Part shown: one piece after another, positions 25,501-35,300 of the stretch
How the letters are laid out: each line of letters starts with the position of its first letter
How positions within the stretch are numbered: position 1 is the first letter of the stretch
Program-made: the position numbers and the translations under genes
The notes under the pieces: model-generated
Databases searched by the model: none
Told to the model about the DNA's origin: nothing
Seen by the model: only the letters and a program-made list of their open reading frames with translations
Assembly: GCA_000310025.1 (NCBI GenBank)
Contig: FN649738.1
Location: 2,735,114-2,799,113 of the forward strand
Length of the DNA stretch: 64,000 nucleotides
Direction of reading: 5' to 3'
Source of the DNA: Ectocarpus siliculosus
Lineage: Eukaryota; Sar; Phaeophyceae; Ectocarpales; Ectocarpaceae

Positions 25501-28500
25501 CGGTGATGTAGTACTCGTACACCTACAGGCATTTTGTGGGGGTAGGTGCGACAGAAATATTAGTGAGACCTAGCGACAACCGCAGGTAAAACCCGGCCTC
25601 TTAAAAGTAACAATACTGATGATATGGTAGGGAAGGACTGCGTTAAACACTCGGGCTGAGTCGTCATGGTGAGTGGGCTAGTTAATTGGCTCGTTCATCC
25701 TGTCGAATCACTTGTTTGAACGTGTCGTAGAAACAGAGGGTGGTGTCGATTCGACCCCCCCAGGATGTTATGTCGCGGTGCGCATCCCTCTTCCCCACTT
25801 GAAAATACATGCTATCTGATGGCCGGTCTGGTTGAGTTCTGTGCGAACGAGCCCCGCTTGTATCCCAACCCTAACGCTGGCCCGGAACAGTCTCAACTTG
25901 CATCTGATCGAGTCTTGGTTTTGATGCGATCAAGTTTCACGTAGTACATTGACCGCTTGCCTCATGAGCGCGAAGAGGTTAGTCGACGCCCTTACCGTGT
26001 CCCTACCCGTACCCGTAACCCTTCCCCCTGGTCCTACAACTCAGGAAAACTAAGAACACGGCCCAACACCTTGACGGTCTGGCTCATGAGCTCCACGAGG
26101 AGGTCCACGCTCTGGCCTGGCGACAGGGTTCCCCGGGAAGGCGTTATCGTCAGCTCCCGCTTCCGGAAATTTCCGTCCTGAGGCACCCTCGCGCGCCAAA
26201 CCATGGAGATGTCCGAGGTGTTGGTGAGGACGATGGAGGCGCTGACGGGGCAGTCGTAGCTCACCGCCCCGAAGTCGACCTCGTCCACGTTGAAGTGGAA
26301 CGTCGGGCCGATCTGACAGGTAGACAGACGGAGGACAAACAGATAGACAGACAGACAGACAGACAGACGGACAAGGCGAGGCGAAGTATTTGGTACTGTG
26401 TCCGAGCAAGCCGTACGGCGTGGATACTATTGTTCTTGAGCTACCTTACACCCATGTCTACGAAAGAAGGCGAAATAAACGAAGCCAACCCTCCGCCCCC
26501 GAAACCAATGTTGCAGAAAAGAAATAAACACCTGAGTGCCGCCCCGATTTCGAGGTGACGACCAAGTGCGTTCCATCATTTCTAGCGAAGAGAATAGAAA
26601 ACTTTACGCAGTAGAAGTACTGGACAACCATCTGTGTCTGAGGGATGTCTTTAACCCCTTCGGGCAGTGAGGATTTTATTGTACCATCCACAATGAGAAG
26701 TAATTGTTGCACGAGAAGTAATTGTGAAGATAACAGGAGAACTTACCACGTGCCCTTTAAACTGGCACGGTACGGGTTCCTCGTTCCCCCTGAGGACGAA
26801 CCGGAACAATTCCGAAAACTCCCCAAGGATGTCCGACTCGAACTCCATCGTTACGGTAACGCTTTTTCCCGTGAAGAAACAGAGAGAACAATCGAGGCAA
26901 ATGGAAACGGTTAGACGGAAATATCTTGACCTTATAGACGGGGAGCGGGACAACACGATCCCAATAATACGCTTGGGGAACGGTTCAGATTATGACAAGA
27001 GCGCATGACATACTTGATGTGGTGTGAGCCTGGCTACGACCGGAGGGTCGCGCCACTTCGTAGGAAAGCAGAGAGTTGGGGGAGACGCCATCAATAATTT
27101 TTTGTGTGAACGAACTTGAACAGCCACAAAAACAACAACAACGATACCATGATCACCACGGCCAACGAACTTGAACAGCCACAAAAACCACAACATTAAC
27201 AACAGAGGCAACGATTCTGTTCAAATCTAGAACCGCACTAACGTCCGCAACATACCTGTCCTTCACATCCAGGGTGCCCTTCATCGGGCCGAAACGGAAC
27301 TTGCGCGAGAACGGCGTCTGCGGCGCCTGGAGCGTCCAATCCGCAGCGATGTCCCCGCGGTTAAGCAGCGTCACCTCGTGCACGTGCCTGCTGTTGATGA
27401 AGACATCCCCCATGTCCAGCACGTCGAAGCTCAGCACGACCTTGGGGCCGATGCCGCTCCCGCCGAGCCGCAGCGGGAGCCGCTCCTCCCTCCCGATGCA
27501 GTCGAGGAAGGCGTGCGAGCCGTACTCGGTCGTCGTGCGCGGGCGGAAGAACACGGTAACCTCGATCTCGCTCCGGGCCCAGATCTCCCCCTCTAGCGGG
27601 CGGATCTCGAAGATTTCGTCCGCGAAGAGCATCGCGTCCTTGCCCAGCGCTCGCCGGAGGTGCCGGTACTTGCGTTTGAGCGCCGCCTGGGCCGCCTGGA
27701 AGCTCGGGGGCAGCCCTACCGATGACGACGCCGTCACGGTTCCTGCCCCTTCTCCTCCACCTCCGCTGTGGCTAGCTCCCAACGCGGCCACGGTGCTTGC
27801 CGTGGCGGTGGCCCACTCCTCCTGACGGTGGTCGGTTAGCTCTAGGTTTGAGGAGATATTGGAAGAGTCGTCGAAGACACCCACCAGTGTACTTGCATTT
27901 GAACGCGGCGTTTCTAACTTTACGCAGCAACGCCTGCTGAACCACAACGCCCACTCAACTTGTCCTTTCTCTGTGGGTGCCATTCTCGCTGTGGGCCAAT
28001 CACGTGTAAATTGGTGGGAGGCAACATTCCCGAAAGTCTTCCTTGAGTACCTCGCTGGGCTGACACACAAATTTCGGCGCGCTTCCCACATTTTGTGTAT
28101 GCACCATATTGGGTCTGTCTTCCCACGGAACGCGCACAGCTTGTTTTGTTTTTGGGTCAAGTCTTACAGTCGAGTGTTCCGTTTGGCTACGTACAAAAAA
28201 AAACACCTGGTCGGAGTAGTCGTCGGTTTCGTCTCCGTCGGTTTGAGGTCCCTCCGCATCTTCACCGCCACCGGTGCGGCCGCTGCCACCGCCACGGGCA
28301 CCGCTGGATTGCTGGCCGGCGACCGTTCCGCTCAGCAGGGCTTCCTCTTCCAGGCTTTGCATCCTGGTCATTTCAGCGTGCAGCCTGCTCCGTTCCTCCT
28401 GAAGCGGCACAATGAAGGCCGCAGTCGGAAGGGGAGGGAGTGCTGTTGTGGATTATTTGTGTCGCGTCACGTCTCTCTACCGAGAAAACACAACTTATTG

Positions 28501-31500
28501 CAAACCGCGAGAGACCCATATTTTCTCTCCAATATCGAAATATTACATCACTAAATACTCAAATTCAACACACGTCCATTAAATACAACGCACTTGCAGT
28601 ACGCAATTGGACGCGACAGTCATCTTATTTAGTTTTGTTTTTTTCGCGAGCCTAACTGCCGCTAAAACCGACCCAACTGTATCGACCCAAGTGTATCAGG
28701 GCACTTCTGGCGACTTGGGCACTCTACCTCCTCTTCCTCGGACGTAGCGAACGCCTCCCATGAAAACTTGACGGGAATTTCACTCCTGTTAACGATCTTG
28801 AGGGTCTTCTGGCTGCACAGCCCTATATACGCCGGCTCGAGTTGAAGGTAAGGCGTGCTGAGGCAAACGTCGACCCCTCCCGCCGAGGCAGACAAGGCCA
28901 CAAATGTCCTCTCCCCGCTGTCATATTCCACCACTAGCTCTCCCTCGTACCTTGAATCGCAAACAGCCGTATTCAGGACCCGGTTCAGCTTATTAGACGA
29001 CACCGGTGGGTGGTAAAAGTACGCTTTCTACAGAGGCTTTCCCAAGATAGCCTGAGCGCTCTGGGTTGATGCAATTGAGCAGGTGAACCCGCCGCACAAG
29101 TTGAGCACAACATGCGTAGGTTTGACCCCCCAACTTACCCCAACCAAATCGCATTCTTACCCCCAAGTAAACGCCTACCCGTTACCCACCTCCGGTCCCG
29201 ACCTCAGCACCTACCCCCTGCCCCAGCAAGCCCATATTTCCATGTCTCTAACCTGATGGACCGTTCTGGGTTGAACGCCAACTCCAGCTGAGAGCTTGTC
29301 CCAACGGGAACAACCACTTGCGCAGGGTTGATGCTGAAAGTTCCGGCGGGCTCGCAGGAGAGGGATGCGCTAGCCGTGCGGGTGCCGAGATTTCGTACCA
29401 CGATGTTCTTGGTCCCGGTAGCTTTTACGGCCGTGTGAGGCATGGCGATCTTGTATTGATTTGCCGATTGGGTAGGTGTAGAGGCGGTGAGGATGAGGAG
29501 ATGTTTAAGAAACCAAGAGGGTGGACAGGCTTCTGTTAGGCAGGGTGGTTGTTGAAATGTCGAGAAAGTGCCACCAAATACTCTCCCCACGGGTACCACC
29601 AGCTGTCTTACGTTGTCGTCCACAACCACTTCCCCCTTCCCTGCTTCAACGAACCGACTTTGTTCACCGCTTCATTCCTGAGTGCGATAGAGAACTCTCG
29701 ACAAAGCCTCGCAAATGCACGCATGAACATACCTGGTCAGGAAAATCGAGCACGGCGCGGTGCCCCAGAGCTCCAACGGGAACGACGAACTTCTCCCTCT
29801 CCGTCACGACCATCAGCTCGACCGAGTAGGCTCGGACCTCTTGCGGCTTGAACGTCACCACGTAGCACACCTCCATGCCGGGGGCCACCTTCATCCGTAC
29901 GTATAGAGTTTCTGTGAGTCTCTACACACGACGTAGTCGGGAAAACGACAGAAACACCGTACCACGCAGCGCTGCAAAACTACCGCACTGCAGCACCTTC
30001 AAAAACCAATTGACAACAGCTCCGTACTAACAGAAGTCGGTCGGGCCCTTGATCGTTGACAAGGGCTCTCTCTAACTGGCGACATCGAACGCGATAGTTA
30101 GAGGATATGAACATTCTGAACCGACATGAATGTTTTACTCGATTTCTGTGTGACAGCAGCAGCAGTTTCTGCAGTCCGTAGGTCACCACACCTTGGTTTG
30201 CTTGAGAGCCTTCAGCTTGTGGGGGCTGCGAGGACCAGACACCGAGAAGTGAGGGCTGTCCAGGGGAAGGAGCTTGAGCCGACGGTTGACCGAGTCGTTG
30301 TTCCTGAAGCACAGCACCTTCTGCTGCTGACCGAACGCCTCGTACCCCTCGAACACGACCCTCGAGGGGTGGGGCTGGAACAGTGGCTCGTCCAGCCTTA
30401 CCGTGCTCGTGATGGCCGAGGTGTTGTCCTCCAAGTTCAGGAACTCCACGATGCGCGGTGTGGCGCAGGCGTCCGCTCCGAGTCCTCCGCCGCCACCGCC
30501 GCCGCGAGTGACTTCAAGGATCAGATCGGACGGCCGGATTCGCGTGTCCTGCTGGTCCTACGGTTGATACGACACGTGTCACAACAAGCCGAACATTCGG
30601 TGAATGAGCTTTGGTGTCTTCAATGAACGGACCGCAGAATGAAGTCCTACACGAACAGGAACCAGTGCAACCTTCACACAACGTATAAACTTCATGCCGC
30701 TTCCAGGCTGTTAGGCTCTCCTCAGGTGGTGTATTGCAGAGGACACGGAAATTCTCAGAAACACTTGACTTCCGGGATTCCATGTCAAGAGCAGGGAATA
30801 ATCACACAACACGCCGTCAGCAGGGTCTTAAGTCCACCGACGGTGTGTTTGTGGCTGTCCAGTGCACATGTATTGTATGCATACGACGTTGGAAGCTAAC
30901 TCTCGTCAGATTCGAGTGGTGACATGGTCTCTCGACCACTTCGTTCAGAAATAGGCTACAAATAAGAAGCCGTTTTTCCGAGGGCGATAAGGTGGTGCAG
31001 GAAGGTCTAGAAGTTTCTACGCTAGCAAGTAGTTGGTGCGGGCAAGGTCTCCCTGGTGTACGTACGCAGCTCTTCGTTGCCACCCATACTCTCTACTCTA
31101 ACTCTGTGGTCCTCTCTTTCGGGAACGTCACAAATCGCAACGAATACAATTGTGCGTCTCTGCTTCGTTCTGACACCCTCACGAGCAAACTGCAACATGT
31201 ACTTCTACGTACAGTCAGAAGTGTGGCATTGCAGAACAAGGAGTCGTGTTGCCTGACCGCTGACTGAGCGCCGAGCGGGCCTAGAGCATCTAGTCTAAGA
31301 GTATAGACGGCAAGTGCCCTGCGGCGATGATACTGTAGAACTTTGTGTACGCACGAGTGGAAGATATAAGAGCAACATAGCGGCAGCAGTAGCAGCAGTA
31401 GCAGCTTAGCAAGGGCAGCAAACGAGGTTTGTGGCTTGTAGAGAAATCCGTTCCGCCATACATAAGACTACAAGCAGTAGGGCTACCCTGTATCGTTCTT

Positions 31501-31700
31501 TTTCGCACCTGAAGTGCTCGACGCTTCGAAGTCGGTTTGTGGTACTTCATGCGCTCCCCTCCCGCCGACTTTTTCTTTTTAGTTTTCTCGGCCGGTCCTC
31601 CTTTCATGTCACCGCCCATCTTTGCGGTGACGTCGTGCGTTTGGATAAGACCTTCCGCGGCGTGTGGAGCTAGCAGGTCGGTCTCCTGGTTCCGAGACAT
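1..31700 (-). CDS. HYDIN: HYDIN, central-pair axonemal protein (40 exons, 3' end outside window)
   Basis: Giant ciliary protein of the C2 projection of the axonemal central pair, built of many Ig-like ASH/MSP beta-domains and needed for ciliary beating. Exons on the minus strand, 5' to 3': 31700-31509, 30557-30192, 29921-29733, 29449-29253, 28950-28728, 28398-28207, 27821-27256, 26861-26747, 26312-26070, 25522-25256, 24841-24701, 24470-24261, 23714-23533, 22919-22311, 21773-21641, 21203-20988, 20392-20145, 19705-19618, 19137-18955, 18581-18003, 17540-16930, 16279-16105, 15837-15706, 14775-14677, 14225-14079, 13442-12600, 12215-12126, 11678-11317, 10993-10585, 10169-9895, 9579-8790, 8199-7910, 7663-7461, about 7010-6745, 6434-2631, 2407-2225, 1868-1792, 1441-1276, 563-348, 145 to beyond 1. 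Borders are GT/AG and reading phase is kept at every junction. Order matches human HYDIN from memory, including LFQPHPSRVVF, VVTEREKFVVPVGALG, IGPTFHFNV and CVLNDT. About 4,800 residues lie in the window; the C-terminus is missing. Confidence 0.96.
2631..6434 (-). CDS. HYDIN: HYDIN exon 35, 3.8-kb exon with several Ig-like repeats
   Basis: A single 1,268-codon exon with no internal stop, about 10-30 times longer than most other exons of the gene. It starts DLPEDAPAAARAELEAALSE after a CAACAG acceptor and ends RFAPQE at GAG/GTGTGT. Conserved blocks include IDFDRLLLGRVESRDFVVRN, FTLRNRGKYKIAFAFRM, GINFGPVAFNADSMTKTFEL, SSQVPVGICERFKISNSNK, PLVLRNDGILPVSCLFELEL, VDLEWDDSKTQLREAT and FSVEPYSGDIEAGG. 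Between blocks are Ala, Lys/Gly and Gln-rich linkers with repeated KGGKGKGK-like tracts. Absence of introns across a region that is split in animals suggests local intron loss or an insertion of processed sequence. Confidence 0.95.
6745..7010 (-). CDS. HYDIN: HYDIN exon 34
   Basis: Carries RRTFYVEPETLELAIGETTE, VRVWAFPTEVKEYKDTLIAC and TDNPRPVLFPVSCSG, matching human TYFLEPNTMVLKPNEKQILN, VWAYPTSVGVFEDSIVC and DNPEPAIFQLSCQG. It ends LGSPE at a GAG/GTGAGA donor. The 5' border is uncertain: acceptors at 7010 and 7043 both keep phase 1, and open sequence continues to about 7180. Confidence 0.85.
7461..10993 (-). CDS. HYDIN: HYDIN exons 29-33
   Basis: Exons 10993-10585, 10169-9895, 9579-8790, 8199-7910 and 7663-7461. 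Exon 29 has a coiled start (YVARLDRLKREAGETLDLW) then an acidic/Gly-rich tail. Exon 30 starts ELSEAELWALDDKQRDEHFR, charged and helical. Exon 31 is mostly Gly/Ala/Ser/Pro-rich and ends NPYRW, which joins IRAGESVSFVVKFSSSSAG in exon 32 and matches human NHFRWIVPANGEVTLQVHFS. Exon 32 also holds YEFGPLLTWKRAEN. Exon 33 ends KFPVKVSLGFRETAA. A donor inside exon 33 (AAG/GTATCT) is an alternative but would drop conserved sequence. Confidence 0.9.
11317..12215 (-). CDS. HYDIN: HYDIN exons 27-28, second part of kinase-like domain
   Basis: Exon 12215-12126 (ARWVRDVEAAREKVAAET, ending NKK at an AAG/GTACGT donor) and exon 11678-11317. Exon 28 starts with a 12-alanine run, then LSAELLVEVLQWRLAQ and CDRGAVLDGLDSRLA. 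The latter matches CYRGVVFDGLDTLFA of human HYDIN and the GxxLDGxP strand of adenylate kinases, so the split nucleotide-binding fold is kept. The donor at 11317 leaves phase 2, which fits exon 29. Confidence 0.9.
12600..13442 (-). CDS. HYDIN: HYDIN exon 26, adenylate-kinase-like P-loop (contains assembly gap)
   Basis: The exon opens with AHLVEEEILSRATCFAADEV and LRLPPRLPGQGL, followed by a charged helical stretch (Arg/Glu/Ala) and acidic and glycine runs. After a 100-base N gap (12984-13083) it reaches a P-loop, GPPLSGKSTLARALGAKYSL, with the Walker A GPPLSGKS at about 12743-12766. Human HYDIN has GTPLSGKS at the same place, within a domain resembling the nucleotide-binding part of adenylate kinase. 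Lysine and serine of the motif are intact. The gap interrupts a CCG/GGC repeat, so true exon length is unknown, although both sides stay in one frame. Confidence 0.94.
12984..13083. other. Assembly gap (100 N) within HYDIN exon 26
   Basis: Flanked on both sides by gccgcc repeats, so the missing sequence is probably a GC-rich glycine-coding repeat. The length is likely nominal. Confidence 0.98.
14079..16279 (-). CDS. HYDIN: HYDIN exons 22-25, Ig-like repeats before the P-loop domain
   Basis: Exons 16279-16105, 15837-15706, 14775-14677 and 14225-14079. Landmarks: ELDFDSVLVGQSKTKYIQ, SPVIAEWDFKRLF, VEFVPTDDRVYSLKMAVRV, PPMLDMGPVLPHAPQGDSRE and VEIFSLDFDK. Exon 25 joins in phase to AHLVEEEILSR of exon 26, matching human FYSLEFDQQYLIEEKILRK. 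The intron between exons 23 and 24 holds tRNA-derived foldback elements. Confidence 0.93.
15117..15245. repeat. Palindromic foldback, tRNA-like SINE head (HYDIN intron)
   Basis: Arms gttgagaagcacgatga and its complement (ending at 15245) enclose three copies of the 14-base palindrome AGTCAGCGCTGACT (15147, 15175 and 15199). The right arm reads TAGTGGTGTAGTAGTGG, resembling an RNA polymerase III box A. A box B-like GGTTCGAATCT follows at about 15262. Confidence 0.8.
15199..15470 (+). mobile_element. tRNA-derived SINE candidate in HYDIN intron 23
   Basis: Box A-like TGGTGTAGTAGTGG (about 15215-15228) and box B-like GGTTCGAATCT (about 15262-15272) lie at tRNA-like spacing. The body after box B to about 15470 is unique. 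It is followed by a second foldback. Orientation is opposite to HYDIN transcription. The 3' end is not defined by a clear tail. Confidence 0.55.
15469..15542. repeat. Second palindromic foldback, same family
   Basis: A 74-base near-perfect palindrome, arms starting gttgagaagcatgatgacca, centred on AGTCAGCGCTGACT (15499-15512). The right half again reads as a box A (TAGTGGTGTAGTG). Confidence 0.85.
16485..16530. repeat. CAA microsatellite in HYDIN intron 21
   Basis: About fifteen consecutive caa triplets. Confidence 0.95.
16930..18581 (-). CDS. HYDIN: HYDIN exons 20-21, long low-complexity insertion
   Basis: Exon 18581-18003 (193 codons) and exon 17540-16930. Exon 20 is almost wholly Ser/Thr/Asn/Gly/Pro-rich (for example PNSSSSSSSHG and a long GGKTGSAGASAGGG tract). 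The first two thirds of exon 21 is similar, with a ten-glycine run. Conservation returns at VADFGNVVVGFTKTKAFRV, which matches the ILDFGYIILGEVRTHIVKI region of human HYDIN. Together about 320 residues of apparently disordered linker separate two blocks of Ig-like repeats. Confidence 0.9.
18955..23714 (-). CDS. HYDIN: HYDIN exons 13-19, Ig-like repeats
   Basis: Exons 23714-23533, 22919-22311, 21773-21641, 21203-20988, 20392-20145, 19705-19618 and 19137-18955. Landmarks: EVALTITANLDDTISHKDEI, RRITLENKGRRQQALKWVN, AYPNLDFEYTK joined to VSFGCVLNDT, VFVYYGHANRK-like VEFVYYGHANRKALG, and LPEKMREIIVIEAGHFDPV. Exon 14 carries a poly-Gly/Ser insertion after a coiled, Gln/Lys-rich segment. Exon 18 is short (88 bases) and was found by phase and homology (VLEVHPATGIVHAG), so it is the least certain of the set. 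Confidence 0.92.
23955..24026 (-). pseudogene. Partial copy of HYDIN exon 13 inside intron 12
   Basis: After a GGCAG acceptor-like sequence the minus strand reads EVALTISINLKDTAS. Genuine exon 13 at 23714 starts EVALTITANLDDTIS, also after TGGCAG. The match covers about 15 residues and the splice border, then diverges. It may be a decayed duplicated exon or an alternative 5' part. Confidence 0.6.
24261..28398 (-). CDS. HYDIN: HYDIN exons 6-12, Ig-like repeats
   Basis: Exons 28398-28207, 27821-27256, 26861-26747, 26312-26070, 25522-25256, 24841-24701 and 24470-24261. Landmarks are FEIRPLEGEIWARSEIEVTV, GSGIGPKVVLSFDVLDMGDV, IGPTFHFNVDEVDFG, YYITVDVEGVGEELLSIPL and PAPFKVFLRSSRSKYRVDI. Exon 6 and the start of exon 7 are a variable Gly/Ser/Glu-rich stretch with no counterpart I recognise. 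Exon 8 begins after a weak acceptor (GAAAAAG/C), accepted because the join (DVKDR-SVTVTMEF) matches the family spacing. The exon 7 acceptor could lie a little further upstream. Confidence 0.92.
24480..24600. repeat. Two-copy tandem repeat of about 60 bases in HYDIN intron 11
   Basis: cacgacatgc followed by a cctctccgtg motif occurs twice, about 62 bases apart, with moderate divergence. Confidence 0.7.
26332..26370. repeat. AGAC tetranucleotide repeat in HYDIN intron 8
   Basis: Runs of agac and agat units just upstream (in HYDIN sense) of exon 9; on the sense strand this is a pyrimidine-rich tract of gtct units close to the CTGTCAG acceptor. Confidence 0.85.
28728..30557 (-). CDS. HYDIN: HYDIN exons 2-5, first ASH/MSP-like repeats
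   Basis: Exons 30557-30192, 29921-29733, 29449-29253 and 28950-28728. They hold the most conserved N-terminal part of HYDIN: TPRIVEFLNLEDNTSA, LDEPLFQPHPSRVVFEGYEA, VAPGMEVCYVVTFKP, VVTEREKFVVPVGALGHRAV, then NPERSIRYEGELVVEYDSGE and WEAFATSEEEE. Exon 2 carries a glycine run before the conserved part. The exon 4/5 junction splits an arginine codon (AG/G). These repeats are Ig-like beta-sandwiches in the family. Confidence 0.95.
31509..31700 (-). CDS. HYDIN: HYDIN exon 1, start codon and basic N-terminus
   Basis: The ATG at 31700 opens a 64-codon exon starting MSRNQETDLL and ending RRALQ at a CAG/GTGCGA donor. It is lysine/arginine-rich and has no recognised domain. It joins in phase 0 to exon 2, which starts DQQDTRIRPSDLILEV. 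Start choice rests on this being the first upstream exon that joins in phase; the ATG itself is not confirmed by a transcript. Confidence 0.7.
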
Positions 31701-32394
31701 GTTGCGTCTCTTTTCGTTCCTGCGTCAAAAGCTAAGTAGGGTCGCGATCTTCCCCACCGACCACGCCTCCCCGCCCTCTCTTGCTGCCTGAACGGTATCG
31801 GGCAGCCTCTGCTACGTCATTGTAGGCCCTTCTTGATTGTGGACAGGCGCCTCTCACCCCCGACCTCGCTCCTGGTTCACCCTACTGGGATCCTCGCGAC
31901 CGCGCTAGCGCGCTAGTAGGATCTGCTCGAGATCGCCGGTCGATTTGCGCGCGGCGGTTTTCCATGGTGACGCCTCCCGGACCAATCGAACTCCTTCGAC
32001 CCGAAGTTCCGCCGCACCGATCCTCTCACATTGACCGTTCCTGCGTTCTTGAGCACATCAACCAGATCAGATTGGCATTGACCCGGGGTGCACCTCAAGG
32101 CACGCCCCACGCACGCGTGGGAAGTAGCGACTGGCCTGTCCTCTGCTGTTTTTCAGGGCTTGCACGCTGGAGAATCTTGCCTGCAGATACCGTCTCCATT
32201 TTGGTCTTCCTCTCGTGCGGACCCACCGCCGTGCTATCCGCCGCAAACGCGGTGTCGCCTATGTTGGTTTCATCCGCGACCGGCCGCTGAGATTTCTGCC
32301 GTTGTGCCGTGTGCCGTGCCCTCTAGCGCACGTCAGCAGCGACAGCAAGGGTTAACGCCGACCGTGAAAGTCTTCACACAAGCACACAGCAGCA
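31701..32394. promoter_or_regulatory. Divergent intergenic region between HYDIN and the KIX gene
   Basis: These 694 bases separate two start codons pointing away from each other. No open gene, TATA-like box at a fixed distance, or repeat stands out; the region is moderately GC-rich with several CG dinucleotides and a TACGTCA motif near 31813. Both 5' UTRs and both promoters must lie here or in undetected upstream non-coding exons. Shared regulation is inference from spacing only. Confidence 0.5.
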
Positions 32395-35300
32395 ATGTGG
32401 CTGTGGAAGAACCTCGCCTCGGCCACAACCAATATCCTTGGCCCAGCGCCCACAACCTCCTCCTCCTCCTCTTCCTCCTCTGCTTCATGTTCCTCCTCTG
32501 ATGGTTACTCGAGTGAAGACGAAGAGTCACAAGCACCGTGTTCGTCGCTGTCGCCCGCCCGCAGCATCAGGAGCAACAGCGGCCGGAAGATGCCGGCGAT
32601 GAAGGGTTCCAAGCTCCCGCCCGCGCGTTCACCAAAAGCACGTCTTCCACCTGTTGCGATAGGCTCTAAGCAGCACAAGGAGAAAGATCTGGAGGGTCAG
32701 GGGCGGGAGAAGGAAGAGGAGGAAGAATCGCAACAACACGGTGAGAGGCATTACTCATGTGCACACCTAGAGATCGTTACAGGGCTTCGAGACACCCCTT
32801 CAAAGTTATTGTGTATAGTCTAGACTGCTGCTGTGTGTTGCACCCATGGATCAAACTGCTGTGTTACCACCGGCCGCACCTACCGTACGGTCTTGCCTCT
32901 CTTACCGGAGACTTCCGATGTTGGGTCTCATAGCGTGAAACCTCTGCTGTGTACTGCCGTCATTTTTTTAGTCGACTGATTGACATCAAGAGTAATTAAC
33001 GAGAAAACAAAAACGAGAGAAGGCTCCAGCATTCCCAAACGTCAGATAGGTGTATACCCTAACCCTAACCAACGTCTGTTAAGTGGTTTCGAGAGCAGAC
33101 GCTGTTAGATGTGTGTACCCTGTGTGTGAATATTTAAAAAGAAGGTGAAAAATGTGGCAATACCTTGCCCAGTTTCGTACCCTCAGCCCACCCATTAGAT
33201 GCTGTATCGACGTTACCAACTGAAACAAACTGCTAAAAAGCGTGCTAAAGGTTTTCATTGTTTGGTATATTAGGGGTGCCATTTGAGGCCGTCAAGGCTA
33301 CCGATGCGGTTGCACACTTTACATGAACTCAGCTACAAGCACGTTTGAGGTGTGCTGCGAGCGATGATGGTTTCTTTTCTCTTGTTTCTCGTGCTTCAAC
33401 CCCGCAAAATGCGCAGAGCTGGCAGATACTGCTCATGTCATGCTGTATGCACCGGAGGAAAGCACTGCCTGTCGACATCGCACGCGCTGCACACGACTTG
33501 ACTGATTATAACCGCTGTTTGCACATTTTTTCTACCCAGAAAAAACCACGTCCTCACTCCCGCAGCAAGGAGAGGCACACACAGAGGAGCTCGGCGTGCA
33601 GGACGCTCTTGTCCACCTCAATCAGGTACACGCACAAGAGACTGTTCGTAGTGGAATGAGGTATGGCAAAAAAAATCCAGTTTCATTTTCTCGGTACATG
33701 ACAGCACGGCAAGTGCGTATGCATGTCGGCGATGCGGAGATTTTATAATCCGAGAGGCATCGTGTACCTTAACCTTGGGCGTCAGTCTGCCCACAGACCT
33801 TTTATCGGCGCAAGGCGTACACCCCCCCTCTCTCTCTCGTAATTTTGATTGATTATCCGACTATCTCGTCGCAAACACCTAGTTTCTCGGTGCTGTGTAT
33901 GGGGTTCTCGTTTGGCCCCGTCAGAGTGAGCAGAGAGGCCAGTCGAGAACATCGAGAGGAGCCAATTATAAGAATAGTGTCGGACAGGCAATAGAGTCAC
34001 AGGCACACCCGCGACATCTGATGCTCTATAATTAGCTCCGAAGTAAATGCGCATCCTTGGCTTGATGCTAAGGATTGAAATTGGGGTCGACTTTATACTC
34101 ACACACACGCGGATAACGAGGAATCGCGCGGTCTAGAAACCGCGTTTTATGTTTTGTTCGGCTAAGGTTGGCGTAATTTCATTGGTCAGTCGGTTTGCAC
34201 GCCAAAACCCAGTTCAACAATGCTAGTTTCGTACATACACACACGCACGCCTTTTGCGTTTGTTTCCAGCGGAAACATTGCCGCCTGTTCATCGGCAAGC
34301 CAGTTAACAAGGTGTACTGATTTGTGTTTTGTCATTTACGCCGCAGGTAAGCCGCGAGTTGAGAGATGCGAGGGAGATGTCCGACGAGCTCCTTGACATC
34401 ATAACGAGAACCAACCCGACGACCTACCAAGAGATCCTGAACAGCACCAAAAACACCAAGCTCCGCGACATCATGAAGAAAGCTAAGGTGACGTGGCTGC
34501 TGTTGTTTCAATATCTTGTTGCTTTCGCTGTTGTTGTTGCTGCTGCTGCCGTTCTTGTTGCTGATATTGCTGTCGCTGCTAATTCTGCTACTGTGTTGCC
34601 GTTGTTGCTAGTGTTGTCGCTACTGCTGTGGTTGATGTCGTTTCAACATTGTTGCACCAAGGATATGGAGTACCTTGTTTCGGTGCTTTCCAGAGGCAAT
34701 TCGCCCCCGCGAGTCCGTGCCCCCTCACTCTCAACTAGCCAAACTTGCGTCGAGTTACGGAAAATCGTTGGACACACGGCTGTGAATGAAGCGTTGATTG
34801 CAAGGCGTCCTGCGGGATATGTCACACCGTCAGCGTGCCGGCCTTTTTTTTACTCTCGACCCCAAGGTGTTCCTGGGGCCAAGCCCCCCCCCCGCTCCCC
34901 TAGCCCCGCTCTTCTCCCCTCTTCATGTCGTGGTGTCGAGAGTCCTGTTGGTGTTTTTCGATGTGCTTGAAACACACGACGTTCGTGGTGAGGCTTGTAG
35001 CCTGTAGCGGAGCACCTTCCCCTCGAAGTTAACGCCACCGTTTATCGTTCGTCTTTACGGGCTTGTTTACGACTGAAAGGTATAGAAAGCGTGCGTGTTT
35101 GGCGAACGTAAGATTGTTTTGCCGTGTCGATGTTGTGTTTTGGGCTTGTATGGCCTTCTCGTCACCACGGGTTGAAGGGTTGCTTCGAACCGACGATAGC
35201 TACGAGCTACCAACAGCAAAACCAACCACAACGGCAACAACATCAGATCGACAAAACCAGTAGGAATGACAGCAACACACCACAACGCTCCACCAATAAC

